Made by a program: the position numbers and the translations under genes. A stretch of 64,000 bases of DNA from an uncultured Rubripirellula sp. (GTDB lineage Bacteria > Planctomycetota > Planctomycetia > Pirellulales > Pirellulaceae): the NCBI GenBank assembly GCA_938075415.1, contig CALJHC010000016.1:184039-248038 (forward strand), in the 5' to 3' direction. Numbering within the stretch: the stretch's first letter is position 1; every line of letters begins with the position of its first letter. Below are positions 55,301-63,193 of the stretch, one piece after another. Below the pieces are notes generated by a model. The model was given only the letters and a program-made list of their open reading frames with translations. It was not told the origin of the DNA and made no database searches.

Positions 55301-55602
55301 ATGCGGATTTGACGGTATGGAGCGGGCGACCACTTTCGACTCTCACTCGGTGCGAGCAGACGTGGATTGACGGCGTTAAGTATTTCGACATTCAGGTTGA
55401 CCAAACGCTCAGGCTGAGGGATCAAAAACTCAAAAGCCAGTTAGTCCAAAAGGCACTTCAAAATTCGTCTCCCGGGTCAATTGCTGGAGGCGAGGCGAGC
55501 GATGTTAATGAAGAAGATCGTTGGGTGCGTAAAGATGTTTACTGTGCCGTCCATGGCGGTTTGCGTCATGAAACCGCTGTTGGGCAAGGAGAAAAGAAAT
55601 GA
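52360..55602 (+). CDS. Exported double-domain amidohydrolase, N-terminal half degenerate
   Basis: This 1,080-residue protein begins at GTG 52360 with AGAGG 7 bases upstream and has a signal peptide (L-I-L-A-S-I-M-V-M-L-A). It holds two amidohydrolase-fold halves. The first (about 40-430) reads Y-A-G-F-I-D-A-W-S-E where the metal H-x-H should be, and so lacks ligands. The second (about 620-1,010) keeps L-I-D-C-H-S-H-M, a later H-C-H-S-Y, L-Q-H-I-L and F-N-S-D-D, a usual set for two-metal enzymes. An acidic/Lys-rich linker joins them. The next gene overlaps by ATGA. The substrate is unknown. Confidence 0.88.
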   Translation: MRFLILASIMVMLATPSLFSQTTIDTSPTVGLRDGRPSSFALSDAKVVIGPGSVIDRATVLVENGLIVAVGHDLEVPKGFDVIPCQGKWIYAGFIDAWSEQAVKYPQKSGAYWNQNIVPHRSVAELVPGADQANALRKQGFVARLVAPQGAIVKGRSSVFLLKDSGDQGALIRKNVWQHAQLTVPRNGPGERYPNSPMGATALLRQALYDAKWYDEALEVYRANPKTEKPEHNLALESLAKEIHEGWFLFDAPNERMALRAEQIAREFSIKIAIRGSGREYRDLDSIAALKRPLLIPVNFPEKPRVKSVQSLENLSLRELMHWDLAPTNPAKLAAAGVRFCLTTDGLDDVSKFLSQLRVAVKAGLDAEIALAAVTTVPAELLGLGDALGTIEEGKLANLVVLDGNLFSDETKVLECWVAGTRHHFESVGSPKKQDQWLGEWLVDLPTMTGARKTRIELRSENQDLVAEFSSVVEPGDLKKLPADDEKKRKRKPKKVSTGLNHLTFERDRIAGQIELTKLYPDAAPGITLLSIIGVDTPSNSQSNQATLFLQLPDGSSRSLSMKLITRDEVTTNQDNANSKPKEAQPEPKESKLTENDSLPEKKREQANKLVDTPLLKPFGAYGLDQPLNRHSLVMFRHATIWTCGEEGVLENADLLIGDGEIIAVGVGLEVPEDALVINLEGKHLTPGLIDCHSHMGTDGGVNESGQAVTSEVRIGDFLDNSDINIYRQLAGGLTVSNILHGSANPIGGQNQVIKLRWGGSMESLRMKEAPAGIKFALGENVKRSPTRYPNTRMGVEQIIGDQLLAAREYEAKWRRWRSGVREGLPPRRDLQLEALVEVQRGKRWVHCHSYRQDEIVAVLNVLEEFGVQIGTLQHILEGYKVADRLKKHGAMASAFSDWWAYKFEVFDAIPYNGAMMHDQGIVVSFNSDDRELGRHLNTEAAKATKYGGVPEEEALKFVTLNPAKQLRIDHVVGSLVPGKHADLTVWSGRPLSTLTRCEQTWIDGVKYFDIQVDQTLRLRDQKLKSQLVQKALQNSSPGSIAGGEASDVNEEDRWVRKDVYCAVHGGLRHETAVGQGEKK

Positions 55603-56948
55603 GTATCAGACAGAAGATTTCAAGCCGATTGATGCACCGTCTCAACGTTCGTTTCCTTGTCATTGGATTGTTGGTCAACTTCACTGCGCAATTGTTTGCG
55701 CATGACCAAGTTCCGGGGCAACCACAAAAAGGTCCCATCGTTATCCGGGGCGCGACCATTCATCGTGTTGACCAGCCGGTGATTCAGCGAGGTGAGATTC
55801 TTTTTAACGAGGGAAAAATCATTGCCGTGGGTGAAAAGGTTACTGTTCCCCCTGGCGCGGTCGAAATCATGGCAGAGGGACAGCATGTTTATCCAGGCCT
55901 GATTGAGTCAATGACAGATCTTGGACTGCGTGAAATCGTTGCGGTAGAAGAAACCGACGATCGAACAGAATTTGGCCGTGAGAACCCCAACGCTCGTGCA
56001 TGGGTTGCTGTTAATCCCGACAGCGAATTGATTCCTGTTGCGAGAGCGGGAGGTGTTCTCGTTGCCATGACTGCACCACGTGGACCCTGGATGCGAGGTC
56101 AGTCAGCCGTTTTGCAGCTGGATGGTTGGACAGTTGATGACATGGCAATTTTGGCTCCCGCGGGACTTTTTGTTGATTGGAGCGCAGTGCACTCTCGTGA
56201 TGATGACGATCAGCGGCGCAGGGAGGAACGAGAACGAAAATTGAAAGACTTTGATAAATTGATTTTGCAGACAAGACTTTATCAAGATGAGCGTGATGCT
56301 TTGACTGAAGGTTTTTCAACCAATGTGAGACTGGAAAGTTTGTTGCCTCTGATTAACGGCAAGATGCCATTGATCGTGCATGCCGATCTCCAGTCCGAGA
56401 TTGAGTCGGCGGTGACCTACGCCGTATCACAAGGCTTGTCGATCGTGATCTACGGAGGCTATGACGCTGAGAAGTGTGCTGCATTGCTAAAACAGCATCA
56501 GGTGCCGGTGATCATTGGTTCGACTTATCGCCTTCCGATGCGGCGAGATGATGCCTACGATGCCGCCTACACGCTTCCATCCCGTTTACAGAAAGCAGGA
56601 ATTCATTTTGCGATTGGAGGACCCGGGGCGGGCGGTCCGGGTGGAGCCGCGAGTGCTCGAAACTTGCCGTACCACGCAGCGGTGGCAGTAGCTTTTGGAT
56701 TATCTGAGCCAGATGCACTCAGGGCGGTCACTCTTTCAGCAGCCGAAATTCTTCAAATTGACCAGCAGCTTGGCTCCCTCACACCCGGCAAAGATGCCAC
56801 CTTGCTTATCGTGACTGGTAATTTGTTGGAAACGGAATCAAATGTGATCGACGCCTATATCCAAGGGCGACAAGTAGATCTTGGAAGTCGCCATAAGATG
56901 TTGAATCAGAAATATCAAAAGAAGTATTCGCAAAGACAATCTAGGTGA
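55599..56948 (+). CDS. Amidohydrolase-fold exported protein lacking metal ligands
   Basis: A 449-residue protein, coupled by ATGA to the double-domain gene before it. Its N-terminus has basic residues and a hydrophobic segment (F-L-V-I-G-L-L-V-N-F) ending A-Q-L-F-A, a signal peptide. The metal-site H-x-H is replaced by Y-P-G-L-I-E-S-M-T-D, but late family landmarks remain (H-A-A-V-A-V-A-F-G-L, G-S-L-T-P-G-K-D-A-T-L-L-I). The enzyme is probably inactive alone and may form a complex with its neighbour. Confidence 0.85.
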   Translation: MSIRQKISSRLMHRLNVRFLVIGLLVNFTAQLFAHDQVPGQPQKGPIVIRGATIHRVDQPVIQRGEILFNEGKIIAVGEKVTVPPGAVEIMAEGQHVYPGLIESMTDLGLREIVAVEETDDRTEFGRENPNARAWVAVNPDSELIPVARAGGVLVAMTAPRGPWMRGQSAVLQLDGWTVDDMAILAPAGLFVDWSAVHSRDDDDQRRREERERKLKDFDKLILQTRLYQDERDALTEGFSTNVRLESLLPLINGKMPLIVHADLQSEIESAVTYAVSQGLSIVIYGGYDAEKCAALLKQHQVPVIIGSTYRLPMRRDDAYDAAYTLPSRLQKAGIHFAIGGPGAGGPGGAASARNLPYHAAVAVAFGLSEPDALRAVTLSAAEILQIDQQLGSLTPGKDATLLIVTGNLLETESNVIDAYIQGRQVDLGSRHKMLNQKYQKKYSQRQSR

Positions 56949-56981
56949 TTCAGCCGTTTGACATGATCGGTTTTCCGTTTG

Positions 56982-58145
56982 TTAATTCGACGAAATTGAA
57001 CCACGGTTGCGCCGTAATTGTCCACACGCAGCATCGATCTCACTTCCTTTACGTTGCCGAAATTTGACGTTCACTCCACCACTCTCGAGTGTTTGCCGGA
57101 AATTCGCGATCGATCGCTTGGTTGGTGTCGAGTAAGGTAGGCCTTCGACAGGATTGTAGGGGATCACATTTAACAACACGTTTCGTTTGCGAAGCAGGTG
57201 TACTAATTGCGTCGCCTCGTGTTCGGAATCATTGACACCACCAAGCAATACATACTCAAAGGTGAGTCGTCGCCCACTGGTTTCGAAATACCGGTCAGCC
57301 GATCCAAGTACTGCATCGATTCCGATTTTACGATTCACCGGTACTAATTCACTTCGCAATTCGTCGTTTGGTGCGTGCAAGCTGACGGCGAGGTTGTACG
57401 GGATTCCCACGCTGCTCAGACGGTCGATCGCTGGTGGCAGGCCAACGGTGCTGATGGTGATTCGTCGGGGGCTGATGCCAAGCCCTTTGGGATTACTGGC
57501 AATGCCAAGTGCGCCAAGAACCCGATCAAGGTTCGCCAGTGGCTCGCCCATTCCCATCATGACGATGTGGCTTAATCGTTCTTCGTCGGGTAATCGATTT
57601 TGAAGCAACAGCATCTGCTCAAGGATTTCACCTTTGGTGAGGTTTCGATCCACGCCATCAAGACCGCTGGCGCAGAAAACGCATCCCATTGCGCAGCCGA
57701 CTTGACTGCTTACACAAATGCTGCGTCGTGTGCCATCACGTAGTAAGACGCACTCAACTTCCCCCCCATCTCGTAATTTGATAAGCAGCTTGTCGGTTCC
57801 ATCGGGTGACGTCACGGTTGCTTCCGATTGAGTCACGTAGATTTGAAAGGCTTCTTCCAATTCCTGACGCAGCAACTTGGGTAAATCGCTCATCTGGGAA
57901 AATTCAGTCGCTCTTCTCTGAAAGATCCAATGAAGAATCTGTCCACCGCGGAACTTGGCATGTCCTTTTTCGATTAGCCAAGCAATTAAATCTGACGCAG
58001 ACAGGTCCAGCAAATGCTTTTTGGATGCCAACGTTGATTCGTTTGCTGTGGAATCTGTCGAATTGATAACGGGTAGATTCAAGGGACGGTACAGGGTCGG
58101 GGAAAGTGATAGTGAGCAGCAGAATTTATCGGAGATCAGCATCAA
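56982..58145 (-). CDS. rlmN: Dual-specificity 23S rRNA/tRNA methyltransferase RlmN
   Basis: A 387-residue radical-SAM enzyme. The cluster motif is in C-A-M-G-C-V-F-C, and the preceding S-S-Q-V-G-C and later V-M-M-G-M-G-E-P-L-A-N-L-D are RlmN landmarks. The conserved catalytic Cys is in D-A-A-C-G-Q-L near the C-terminus. It methylates C2 of adenosine 2503 in 23S rRNA and A37 in some tRNAs. The start is uncertain: the first 30 residues are weakly conserved and could be non-coding. Confidence 0.95.
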   Translation of the reverse strand: MMLISDKFCCSLSLSPTLYRPLNLPVINSTDSTANESTLASKKHLLDLSASDLIAWLIEKGHAKFRGGQILHWIFQRRATEFSQMSDLPKLLRQELEEAFQIYVTQSEATVTSPDGTDKLLIKLRDGGEVECVLLRDGTRRSICVSSQVGCAMGCVFCASGLDGVDRNLTKGEILEQMLLLQNRLPDEERLSHIVMMGMGEPLANLDRVLGALGIASNPKGLGISPRRITISTVGLPPAIDRLSSVGIPYNLAVSLHAPNDELRSELVPVNRKIGIDAVLGSADRYFETSGRRLTFEYVLLGGVNDSEHEATQLVHLLRKRNVLLNVIPYNPVEGLPYSTPTKRSIANFRQTLESGGVNVKFRQRKGSEIDAACGQLRRNRGSISSN

Positions 58146-58349
58146 AGTTACAATTATCGGCCATCGATGCCTCGGCAGGATAAGGATAATGACTTAATGT
58201 GGATCCTTCTGCTCCCAAAAACAACAAAAAAACTGTCCTTCGTGTTCTCGTCTCCGACTTGGGGCTAGCTTGCATCGTCTTGCAGCCTGCTTAACGGATT
58301 CAGGGGCCATAGCAATGTTTCGTCAATTCTTACCGCGTTGAGTGTAGCA

Positions 58350-59534
58350 ATGAACAAGACTGAAGTTGAGACACAATCATCACTGGACCGCTTTCTGCTT
58401 CTCGCCGCCATTCCCGGTACCAGTGGTGACGAATCTGATGTCGCCCAAGCCATTGTCAAACAATTGGTCCAGGCGGGTGTTGAATCTTCGCAAATCACTT
58501 TTGATGGAGCGGAAAGTCGGACACGGATTGCCGGGAATTGTGGGAATCTGATTGTTCAGCTTCCCGGCAACGGTGAAGGTCCCCGTACGATGCTTTCGGC
58601 ACATATGGATACGGTGCCCATTTGCGTGGGTAGCCAACCGGTTGTGGATGGAGAATGCGTGAGAAGTTCGGTGGAAACAGGCTTGGGCGCTGATGATCGC
58701 TCGGGCTGTGCAGCGATTTTGACCGCGGTAATTGAGAGAATGCAAAAGGGCGATTCCAATTTCCCCCCAGCGGTGATCAGCTTTTTGATTCAAGAGGAAG
58801 TTGGCTTGGAGGGCGCGAGGCATCTGGATGTCACGAAGGTCGGTGCGATTGATCGCGCATTCAACTTTGATGGTGGCACCGTGGAGAAGTTGACCGTCGG
58901 CGCGATTGGTGGTGAGCGAATTAAGATCCGGCTTTCCGGAGTTCCGGCACACGCGGGTGTGGCACCAGAAAAAGGGGCCAGCACGATCACCATGGCTGCG
59001 AAGGCGATCGCTGAACTGGACGCCAACGGATGGTTGGGCCGAGTTGAGAAAGATGGAAAGTTTGGAACTGCCAATGTGGGTGTGATTCAAGCCGGTGACG
59101 CAACCAACGTGGTTACTCCAACGGCAAACCTTGCCGCAGAGGCTCGAAGTCATGATCCAGAAATGCGAAAGCAAATTGTGGCTGCCATGAAGGACGCATT
59201 CGGACGCGCCGCTTCAAGTGTGACCAACGATGAAGGGGCCGGTGGGTCGCTGGAATTTGAGTCCCACGTTGATTATGAATCCTTCTCCCTTCCGGAGGAC
59301 CATCCTTCGATCAAAACAGCTGGTGATGCTGTCCGAATGGTTGGGCGAGAACCATTCAAAGAAATATCCAATGGTGGTCTTGATGCCAATTGGCTCTACT
59401 GTCACGGGATTTCCGCTGTCACTATCGGTTGCGGACAGCGAAATATTCATACCGCGGAAGAGACACTTCAAATCAGCGATTACATCGATGCATGTCGCAT
59501 AGCGACTTGGTTAATTACCGATGGCGCTCAATAA
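58350..59534 (+). CDS. M20-family metallopeptidase (tripeptidase-like)
   Basis: The 394-residue protein starts at the ATG at 58350; a TTG at 58338 is in frame. The metal-site motifs are L-S-A-H-M-D-T-V-P, L-G-A-D-D-R-S-G, then Q-E-E-V-G-L-E-G, and a final C-G-Q-R-N-I-H-T-A-E-E. A dimerisation domain lies between (I-R-L-S-G-V-P-A-H-A-G). These match PepT-like di/tripeptidases of the M20 family. There is no signal peptide, so it acts inside the cell. The BFD-type gene follows 17 bases after its stop. Confidence 0.93.
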   Translation: MNKTEVETQSSLDRFLLLAAIPGTSGDESDVAQAIVKQLVQAGVESSQITFDGAESRTRIAGNCGNLIVQLPGNGEGPRTMLSAHMDTVPICVGSQPVVDGECVRSSVETGLGADDRSGCAAILTAVIERMQKGDSNFPPAVISFLIQEEVGLEGARHLDVTKVGAIDRAFNFDGGTVEKLTVGAIGGERIKIRLSGVPAHAGVAPEKGASTITMAAKAIAELDANGWLGRVEKDGKFGTANVGVIQAGDATNVVTPTANLAAEARSHDPEMRKQIVAAMKDAFGRAASSVTNDEGAGGSLEFESHVDYESFSLPEDHPSIKTAGDAVRMVGREPFKEISNGGLDANWLYCHGISAVTIGCGQRNIHTAEETLQISDYIDACRIATWLITDGAQ

Positions 59535-59551
59535 AAATCAGGTGACTTGCC

Positions 59552-59809
59552 GTGAAAGACGATCAGGAATTGTGCCTTTGTTTTCATGTTACACGACGAA
59601 AAGTGCTGCAGTTCATTCGCGTGAATCGACCGAAGCACGCCAGTCAACTTTCGGAGTGTTATGGGGCAGGCACTGGCTGTGGCTGGTGCAGACCATACCT
59701 GCGAAAGCTACTTGATGAGTCGAATCCTGATGCAGCGGCGTTACCTGATGCGCAGCAATACGCATCGGAGCGAGCTGCGTATCGGAAAAGTAAAGAAGCT
59801 GATAACTGA
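59552..59809 (+). CDS. BFD-type [2Fe-2S]-binding protein
   Basis: A GTG start at 59552 gives 85 residues. The bacterioferritin-associated-ferredoxin pattern is seen as C-L-C-F-H-V-T near residue 8 and G-T-G-C-G-W-C-R-P-Y near residue 41; the four Cys bind a [2Fe-2S] cluster. The last 30 residues are charged and lie outside the domain. BFD proteins help release iron from ferritin or pass electrons. The gene is close behind the M20 peptidase gene and convergent with the inositol-oxygenase-like gene. Confidence 0.85.
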   Translation: MKDDQELCLCFHVTRRKVLQFIRVNRPKHASQLSECYGAGTGCGWCRPYLRKLLDESNPDAAALPDAQQYASERAAYRKSKEADN

Positions 59810-59849
59810 GCATCTGAACTCGACCCGGCTTTCTGATTTCATCGGCTGA

Positions 59850-60725
59850 TCACCAGTTAATCGTTTTCGGGAAAAACTGATCAATCAAGTTCTCGTAGTA
59901 AGGACGAAGTTTTTTCACATTTGGACGCTCATCGCTCTTTGAATACAGATCATATTCGTTGAATTTGCACACCCATTCAAAAAACTGATGATCACCCTTG
60001 TCAAAGAGATGCTGATATTCGTTTTCGCGGTGAGCAGCATAAAACGAGTGATACCGAATCATGTAGAGCGCTTCGGTGGGTAAAAAATCTTTCACCACCT
60101 GATAAAGGTACTCGTCATGACCCCAAGACATCTTCACGTGCCGAAGACCAATGTTTTCACGGTAAATACCCAGTCGTGTTGAGTAGACGGGATGGTTCCA
60201 ATCCGGGTTGTCCCGAAAGAATTCGTGATAAACAATGCCCTTGGCGTATGCACAACCAACCGGAAACGTATCGCCAACGACTGCCCATTGTGGTTCTCCC
60301 ATCAGGCAAAGGATTTTCCCCAAGTCGTGTATCAACCCGGTGAGAATAAACCAATCAGGGTGTCCATCAGCACGAATTGATTCTGAGGTTTGCAGAAGGT
60401 GCTCAATTTGGGAAAGATCCGTGTCAGGGTCGCTGTCATCCACCAAGGTATTCAGGTATTCCATTGCCTCCCAAATACCCATCGATCGATGATTGAGTTT
60501 CAGATATTGGCGACGTTTAACCTGCGCAAAAGCATACGTTTGGCGAGCGTGGTTCAGCCGGTAGAATTCCTTGACAGACTCACGAGATTCCGCCGCGTAG
60601 TCGCGAAAAGTATCCCGCGATTTCTGGGGACGATCCGTTGACAGATCGGATTTGGTTCCCGAATCGTTCTTAGGATTGGGGTAGCGAAGCTTAAGCTCAT
60701 CCTCCCATGCGTCGATGTCTGACAT
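59850..60725 (-). CDS. Myo-inositol oxygenase (MIOX) homologue
   Basis: The 291-residue protein matches MIOX, a mostly eukaryotic non-haem di-iron enzyme, nearly end to end. The six iron ligands are all present: H109 in [10 protein letters not shown]133-D134 in [10 protein letters not shown]203 in S-W-G-H-D-E-Y, H226 in R-Y-H-S-F-Y and D259 in N-E-Y-D-L-Y. Also conserved are [16 protein letters not shown] and [14 protein letters not shown] converts myo-inositol and oxygen to glucuronate. No signal peptide and no other inositol gene is nearby; the only possible link in the window is the oxidoreductase at 18250-19281. Confidence 0.95.
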   Translation of the reverse strand: MSDIDAWEDELKLRYPNPKNDSGTKSDLSTDRPQKSRDTFRDYAAESRESVKEFYRLNHARQTYAFAQVKRRQYLKLNHRSMGIWEAMEYLNTLVDDSDPDTDLSQIEHLLQTSESIRADGHPDWFILTGLIHDLGKILCLMGEPQWAVVGDTFPVGCAYAKGIVYHEFFRDNPDWNHPVYSTRLGIYRENIGLRHVKMSWGHDEYLYQVVKDFLPTEALYMIRYHSFYAAHRENEYQHLFDKGDHQFFEWVCKFNEYDLYSKSDERPNVKKLRPYYENLIDQFFPKTINW

Positions 60726-61027
60726 GGGGTGTCCTCAGTGTTGCAGGTGGGGAGCAAGAATTAATATCGGAAGGAGTTTTGAATTGAATCGGTCGAAGAT
60801 TGATGTGATGATTTGCAAATGTTTAGATGTGGAGAAGTCAACGTAGACCTGACCGTTTTATTGCATAGCGAGCACAAGTGATGGATCACAAGCTTTGCCT
60901 GTGCCCTCGACGGTAACAATCCAGGCTAAAAAAATTTCACCAAGGTATTCGCTGCTGCTTTTTTTGTCGGATATCGGTTGCAACAAAACTCGCATGAATA
61001 GCTTGGTGAGAGATCCATCAGTCATGG
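60726..61027. other. Non-coding gap
   Basis: About 300 bases upstream of the MIOX-like gene. It contains A-rich and T-rich runs but no frame with coding character and no hairpin or promoter that I can support. Confidence 0.4.
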
Positions 61028-61576
61028 TTAACAGGCACCTTCCACATTAGCGGCTTTGTAAACCACCCGTGCTTTTTGAAATCCGAGCCTTTCATAAAGT
61101 CTTACGGCGGCCGTGTTATCTGTTGTCACTTCAAGATGAATTTTTTTCAGTCCCGCTGCTCGGAATCCGAAAGCCGCATTCATCAGCAGCGCTGATCCGA
61201 GTCCTTTGCCACGGTGTTCTGGAGCGATGCCAAGATTTTGAATGGCTCCCCACCCATCCACTTCCAGACCTTGAATGGTTCCAATTGGCAGCAATCGTCC
61301 CGAAACCTCGTCCCGAAATCTACAAAGCCAGGTTGCCTCGGGTACAAAGTTGGAACGCGACGTGATTTCACGCATCAGTCGCAAGCAACCCTCACGTCTT
61401 CCCAAGCATGGGAAAACGTTTGCGTCCATTTCAGTTCGAAAACTATTGAATTTTGCGATGGCGTGATCACCAAGTAGTTCGGGAGAGTAGGCGATGAGAT
61501 CGTATCCTGCCCGAACTTGGCAGTCTGCCAGACTCGATGAAGACGGCTTGGAAAACCGCTGAAGATCAAATTCCAT
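61028..61576 (-). CDS. GNAT N-acetyltransferase
   Basis: From the ATG at 61576 this is 182 residues; the frame opens at a GTG at 61606. The acetyl-CoA-binding motif is I-A-P-E-H-R-G-K-G-L-G-S-A-L-L near residue 125, followed by H-L-E-V-T-T-D-N-T-A-A-V-R-L-Y-E-R-L-G-F. This is the standard GNAT core, with a variable N-terminal 80 residues. The acceptor is unknown. Confidence 0.92.
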   Translation of the reverse strand: MEFDLQRFSKPSSSSLADCQVRAGYDLIAYSPELLGDHAIAKFNSFRTEMDANVFPCLGRREGCLRLMREITSRSNFVPEATWLCRFRDEVSGRLLPIGTIQGLEVDGWGAIQNLGIAPEHRGKGLGSALLMNAAFGFRAAGLKKIHLEVTTDNTAAVRLYERLGFQKARVVYKAANVEGAC

Positions 61577-62016
61577 GCGGAAACGCTTGAAATAGGTGAG
61601 GCCCACTTGGCTGATCCTTGGATGTCAACTTAATGCATGCACTCAAAGAGAATTCTCGGTGGTCACTCTGAGTGATTTGGTGAGCGAGTATCGATCTTGA
61701 TGAGGGCGTGCCGATAGCAAGTTTTCTCGTCTGCTAAGATTCATCCAGAAAGGGTCGCCCTACTGCTAATTCTATCACGCGAATTTTTTTAACCGCCAGA
61801 AACAGAGAAAAAATGACGGTTTGTCATTTCTGAGCAGGTATGGCAACGGCCCTTTTTAGGATGGTGATGCTAGGAATCAATCTGTAATCCTTAATGATTA
61901 AGCGGACTTGCGGAGGTAAATCAGTTGTAGGGTGAGAAACTTGCTACGATTCAGCCCCGACTACCACGACCTACCATTGGACAACCAGTCAAAGCCTATT
62001 AAAATCGCACCATCAC
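61577..62016. other. Non-coding region before the tRNA-Arg
   Basis: About 440 bases between the GNAT gene and tRNA-Arg. It holds one short exact hairpin, AAATGAC at 61811-61817 and GTCATTT at 61823-61829 with a five-base loop. No coding frame or clear promoter was recognised. Confidence 0.4.
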
Positions 62017-62090
62017 GCATCCGTAGCTCAACTGGATAGAGCATCGGTCTTCGGAACCGAGGGTTGGGGGTTCGAATCCCTCCGGGTGTA
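62017..62090 (+). tRNA. tRNA-Arg (TCG anticodon), likely integration site
   Basis: The cloverleaf is complete: acceptor stem GCATCCG paired with CGGGTGT (with G-T wobbles), D stem GCTC/GAGC, anticodon stem TCGGT/ACCGA with loop CTTCGGA, T stem GGGGG/CCCTC with loop TTCGAAT. Anticodon TCG reads CGA codons, giving Arg. The discriminator base is A and CCA is not encoded. An integrase-type gene and other mobile-type genes follow on the 3' side, so the 3' end of this tRNA is the likely attachment site. Confidence 0.95.
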
Positions 62091-62221
62091 CTGACCTATG
62101 TTTCCAGATAAAGGAAACACGCTATTTACGGTCTTTTGGTGATTTGGCTTCCGCCAATAACCCGCCAAAACCTCTCTTGACCGTAGAGTCTCGCCAACAT
62201 ACCGCCAATGGGATGTGCGGT

Positions 62222-62710
62222 TTATTCTTTGGGCAGAACGATAGCCTTGTTGCGATTTCCGCCCACTGTTTCATAGTCACACAGAATGCCCAAAAAGAAA
62301 TTAGTAATGCTGCGGGTTTTGATTTTGTACGTCTCATCGAGTGTGTTCTTTACTTCCGTATAAGACACTGTTTCCGCTTCTGGATTGGCCCTTCTGTAGT
62401 CCGCCAATATCTTCCTGAACAACAGACGCTTCTTGTCCTTGGTGACATAGCCCGTCTCCTCCAGTGTCAGAGCCGTATCTGGAACAGGCGACGTGCTGAA
62501 AAGTTCTGCGACCTCACCAAGCTCGGCAAATTCGCCGCTCATACGCTGCTGAATCTCAGCCGCTTCTTCGTCTGCGTGACGCTGCTGACGCTCCAGCTTG
62601 GCCATCTGATCGTCCATTTCGGACTTCCAGCCTTCGATCTGCTTGAGCCGCTTAGAAAGCCGCTGGAACTCTTGAAGCTGCTCGATGGTGAACGATTTGG
62701 TCTTGGCCAC
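62222..62710 (-). CDS. Coiled-coil protein of the integrative element
   Basis: A 162-residue protein from GTG 62710 (AGGA upstream). Residues of about 10-80 form a charged coiled coil (E-E-A-A-E-I-Q-Q-R-M). The C-terminal half (Y-V-T-K-D-K-K-R-L-L-F-R-K-I-L-A) may form a small helical domain. No known family was recognised. It is the first gene inside the element, read back toward the tRNA. Confidence 0.65.
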   Translation of the reverse strand: MAKTKSFTIEQLQEFQRLSKRLKQIEGWKSEMDDQMAKLERQQRHADEEAAEIQQRMSGEFAELGEVAELFSTSPVPDTALTLEETGYVTKDKKRLLFRKILADYRRANPEAETVSYTEVKNTLDETYKIKTRSITNFFLGILCDYETVGGNRNKAIVLPKE

Positions 62711-62823
62711 TGGCTGATCCTGCCTGACAGATTACCTATTTTATCATTTTCTGACGCTGTAACTATATCATGTTTTACAGAGTACACAAACCACTTTTTA
62801 TCAAGATTTATATCACGCACCTC

Positions 62824-62852
62824 TTGACAAAACAAAATATGTAGTGTATAAT
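62824..62852 (+). promoter_or_regulatory. Exact consensus sigma-70 promoter
   Basis: TTGACA at 62824-62829 and TATAAT at 62847-62852 are both exact, with the ideal 17-base spacer. Transcription would begin near 62859-62860, at or one base before an ATG. It drives the HTH and recombinase genes of the element. No other promoter in the window comes close to this match. Confidence 0.85.
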
Positions 62853-62859
62853 TGAGGTT

Positions 62860-62943
62860 ATGAAAAACGAAACAAAAACACCGCGAATACAGATCTTAAA
62901 CGAGATAAGCGGGCTTTTATATCACTTTATTGGAGGATTTTAA
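62860..62943 (+). CDS. 27-codon ORF at the predicted transcript start (leader peptide candidate)
   Basis: The ATG at 62860 lies at the position expected for +1 of the consensus promoter, so the ORF could be read as a leaderless message. It ends with TAA at 62941-62943, one base before the TTG start of the HTH gene, and contains that gene's ribosome-binding site GGAGG. The peptide starts K-N-E-T-K-T-P-R and has no recognisable domain. It could couple translation of the HTH gene to its own. Confidence 0.4.
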   Translation: MKNETKTPRIQILNEISGLLYHFIGGF

Positions 62944-62944
62944 T

Positions 62945-63175
62945 TTGGCGAATTGTGGCAATGAGAAATTGACTAAGGACTTGCGTAATCGAGTTCAGTA
63001 CAGGCCAGACGAGGCCGCTGACGTGATGGCCGTATCTGTGTCCAAGATGAAGAACTGGATCAAAACGGGCGTTCTGCCCAGCTACACCATTGATGACATG
63101 CGGTTCGTGATGAAAAGGGACCTGATGGCGTTCATCGAATCACATCGAAGCCAAGCGTTCGGGATTGCGTCGTAG
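62945..63175 (+). CDS. Excisionase/MerR-type helix-turn-helix protein
   Basis: I choose the TTG at 62945, which has GGAGG 8 bases upstream, giving 76 residues; the frame opens at another TTG at 62930. The helix-turn-helix pattern R-P-D-E-A-A-D-V-M-A-V-S-V-S-K-M-K-N-W-I-K-T-G-V-L-P is that of the DNA-binding excisionase (AlpA/Xis-like) family, where it recognises DNA and bends it for excision. R-D-L-M-A-F-I-E ends the domain. It lies 18 bases before the recombinase gene, in the order seen in many integrative elements. Confidence 0.85.
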   Translation: MANCGNEKLTKDLRNRVQYRPDEAADVMAVSVSKMKNWIKTGVLPSYTIDDMRFVMKRDLMAFIESHRSQAFGIAS

Positions 63176-63193
63176 GAATAGGAGCAGGATTAG

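Noticed and set aside
58380..59174. 264-codon open frame opposite the M20 peptidase
   Set aside because: The plus-strand product has complete M20 motifs; the minus-strand frame shows none.
62144..62827. Long plus-strand open frame at the start of the element
   Set aside because: It lies opposite the coiled-coil gene, whose GTG start has a ribosome-binding site and whose product has typical coiled-coil composition; the plus-strand product looks like a shadow frame.
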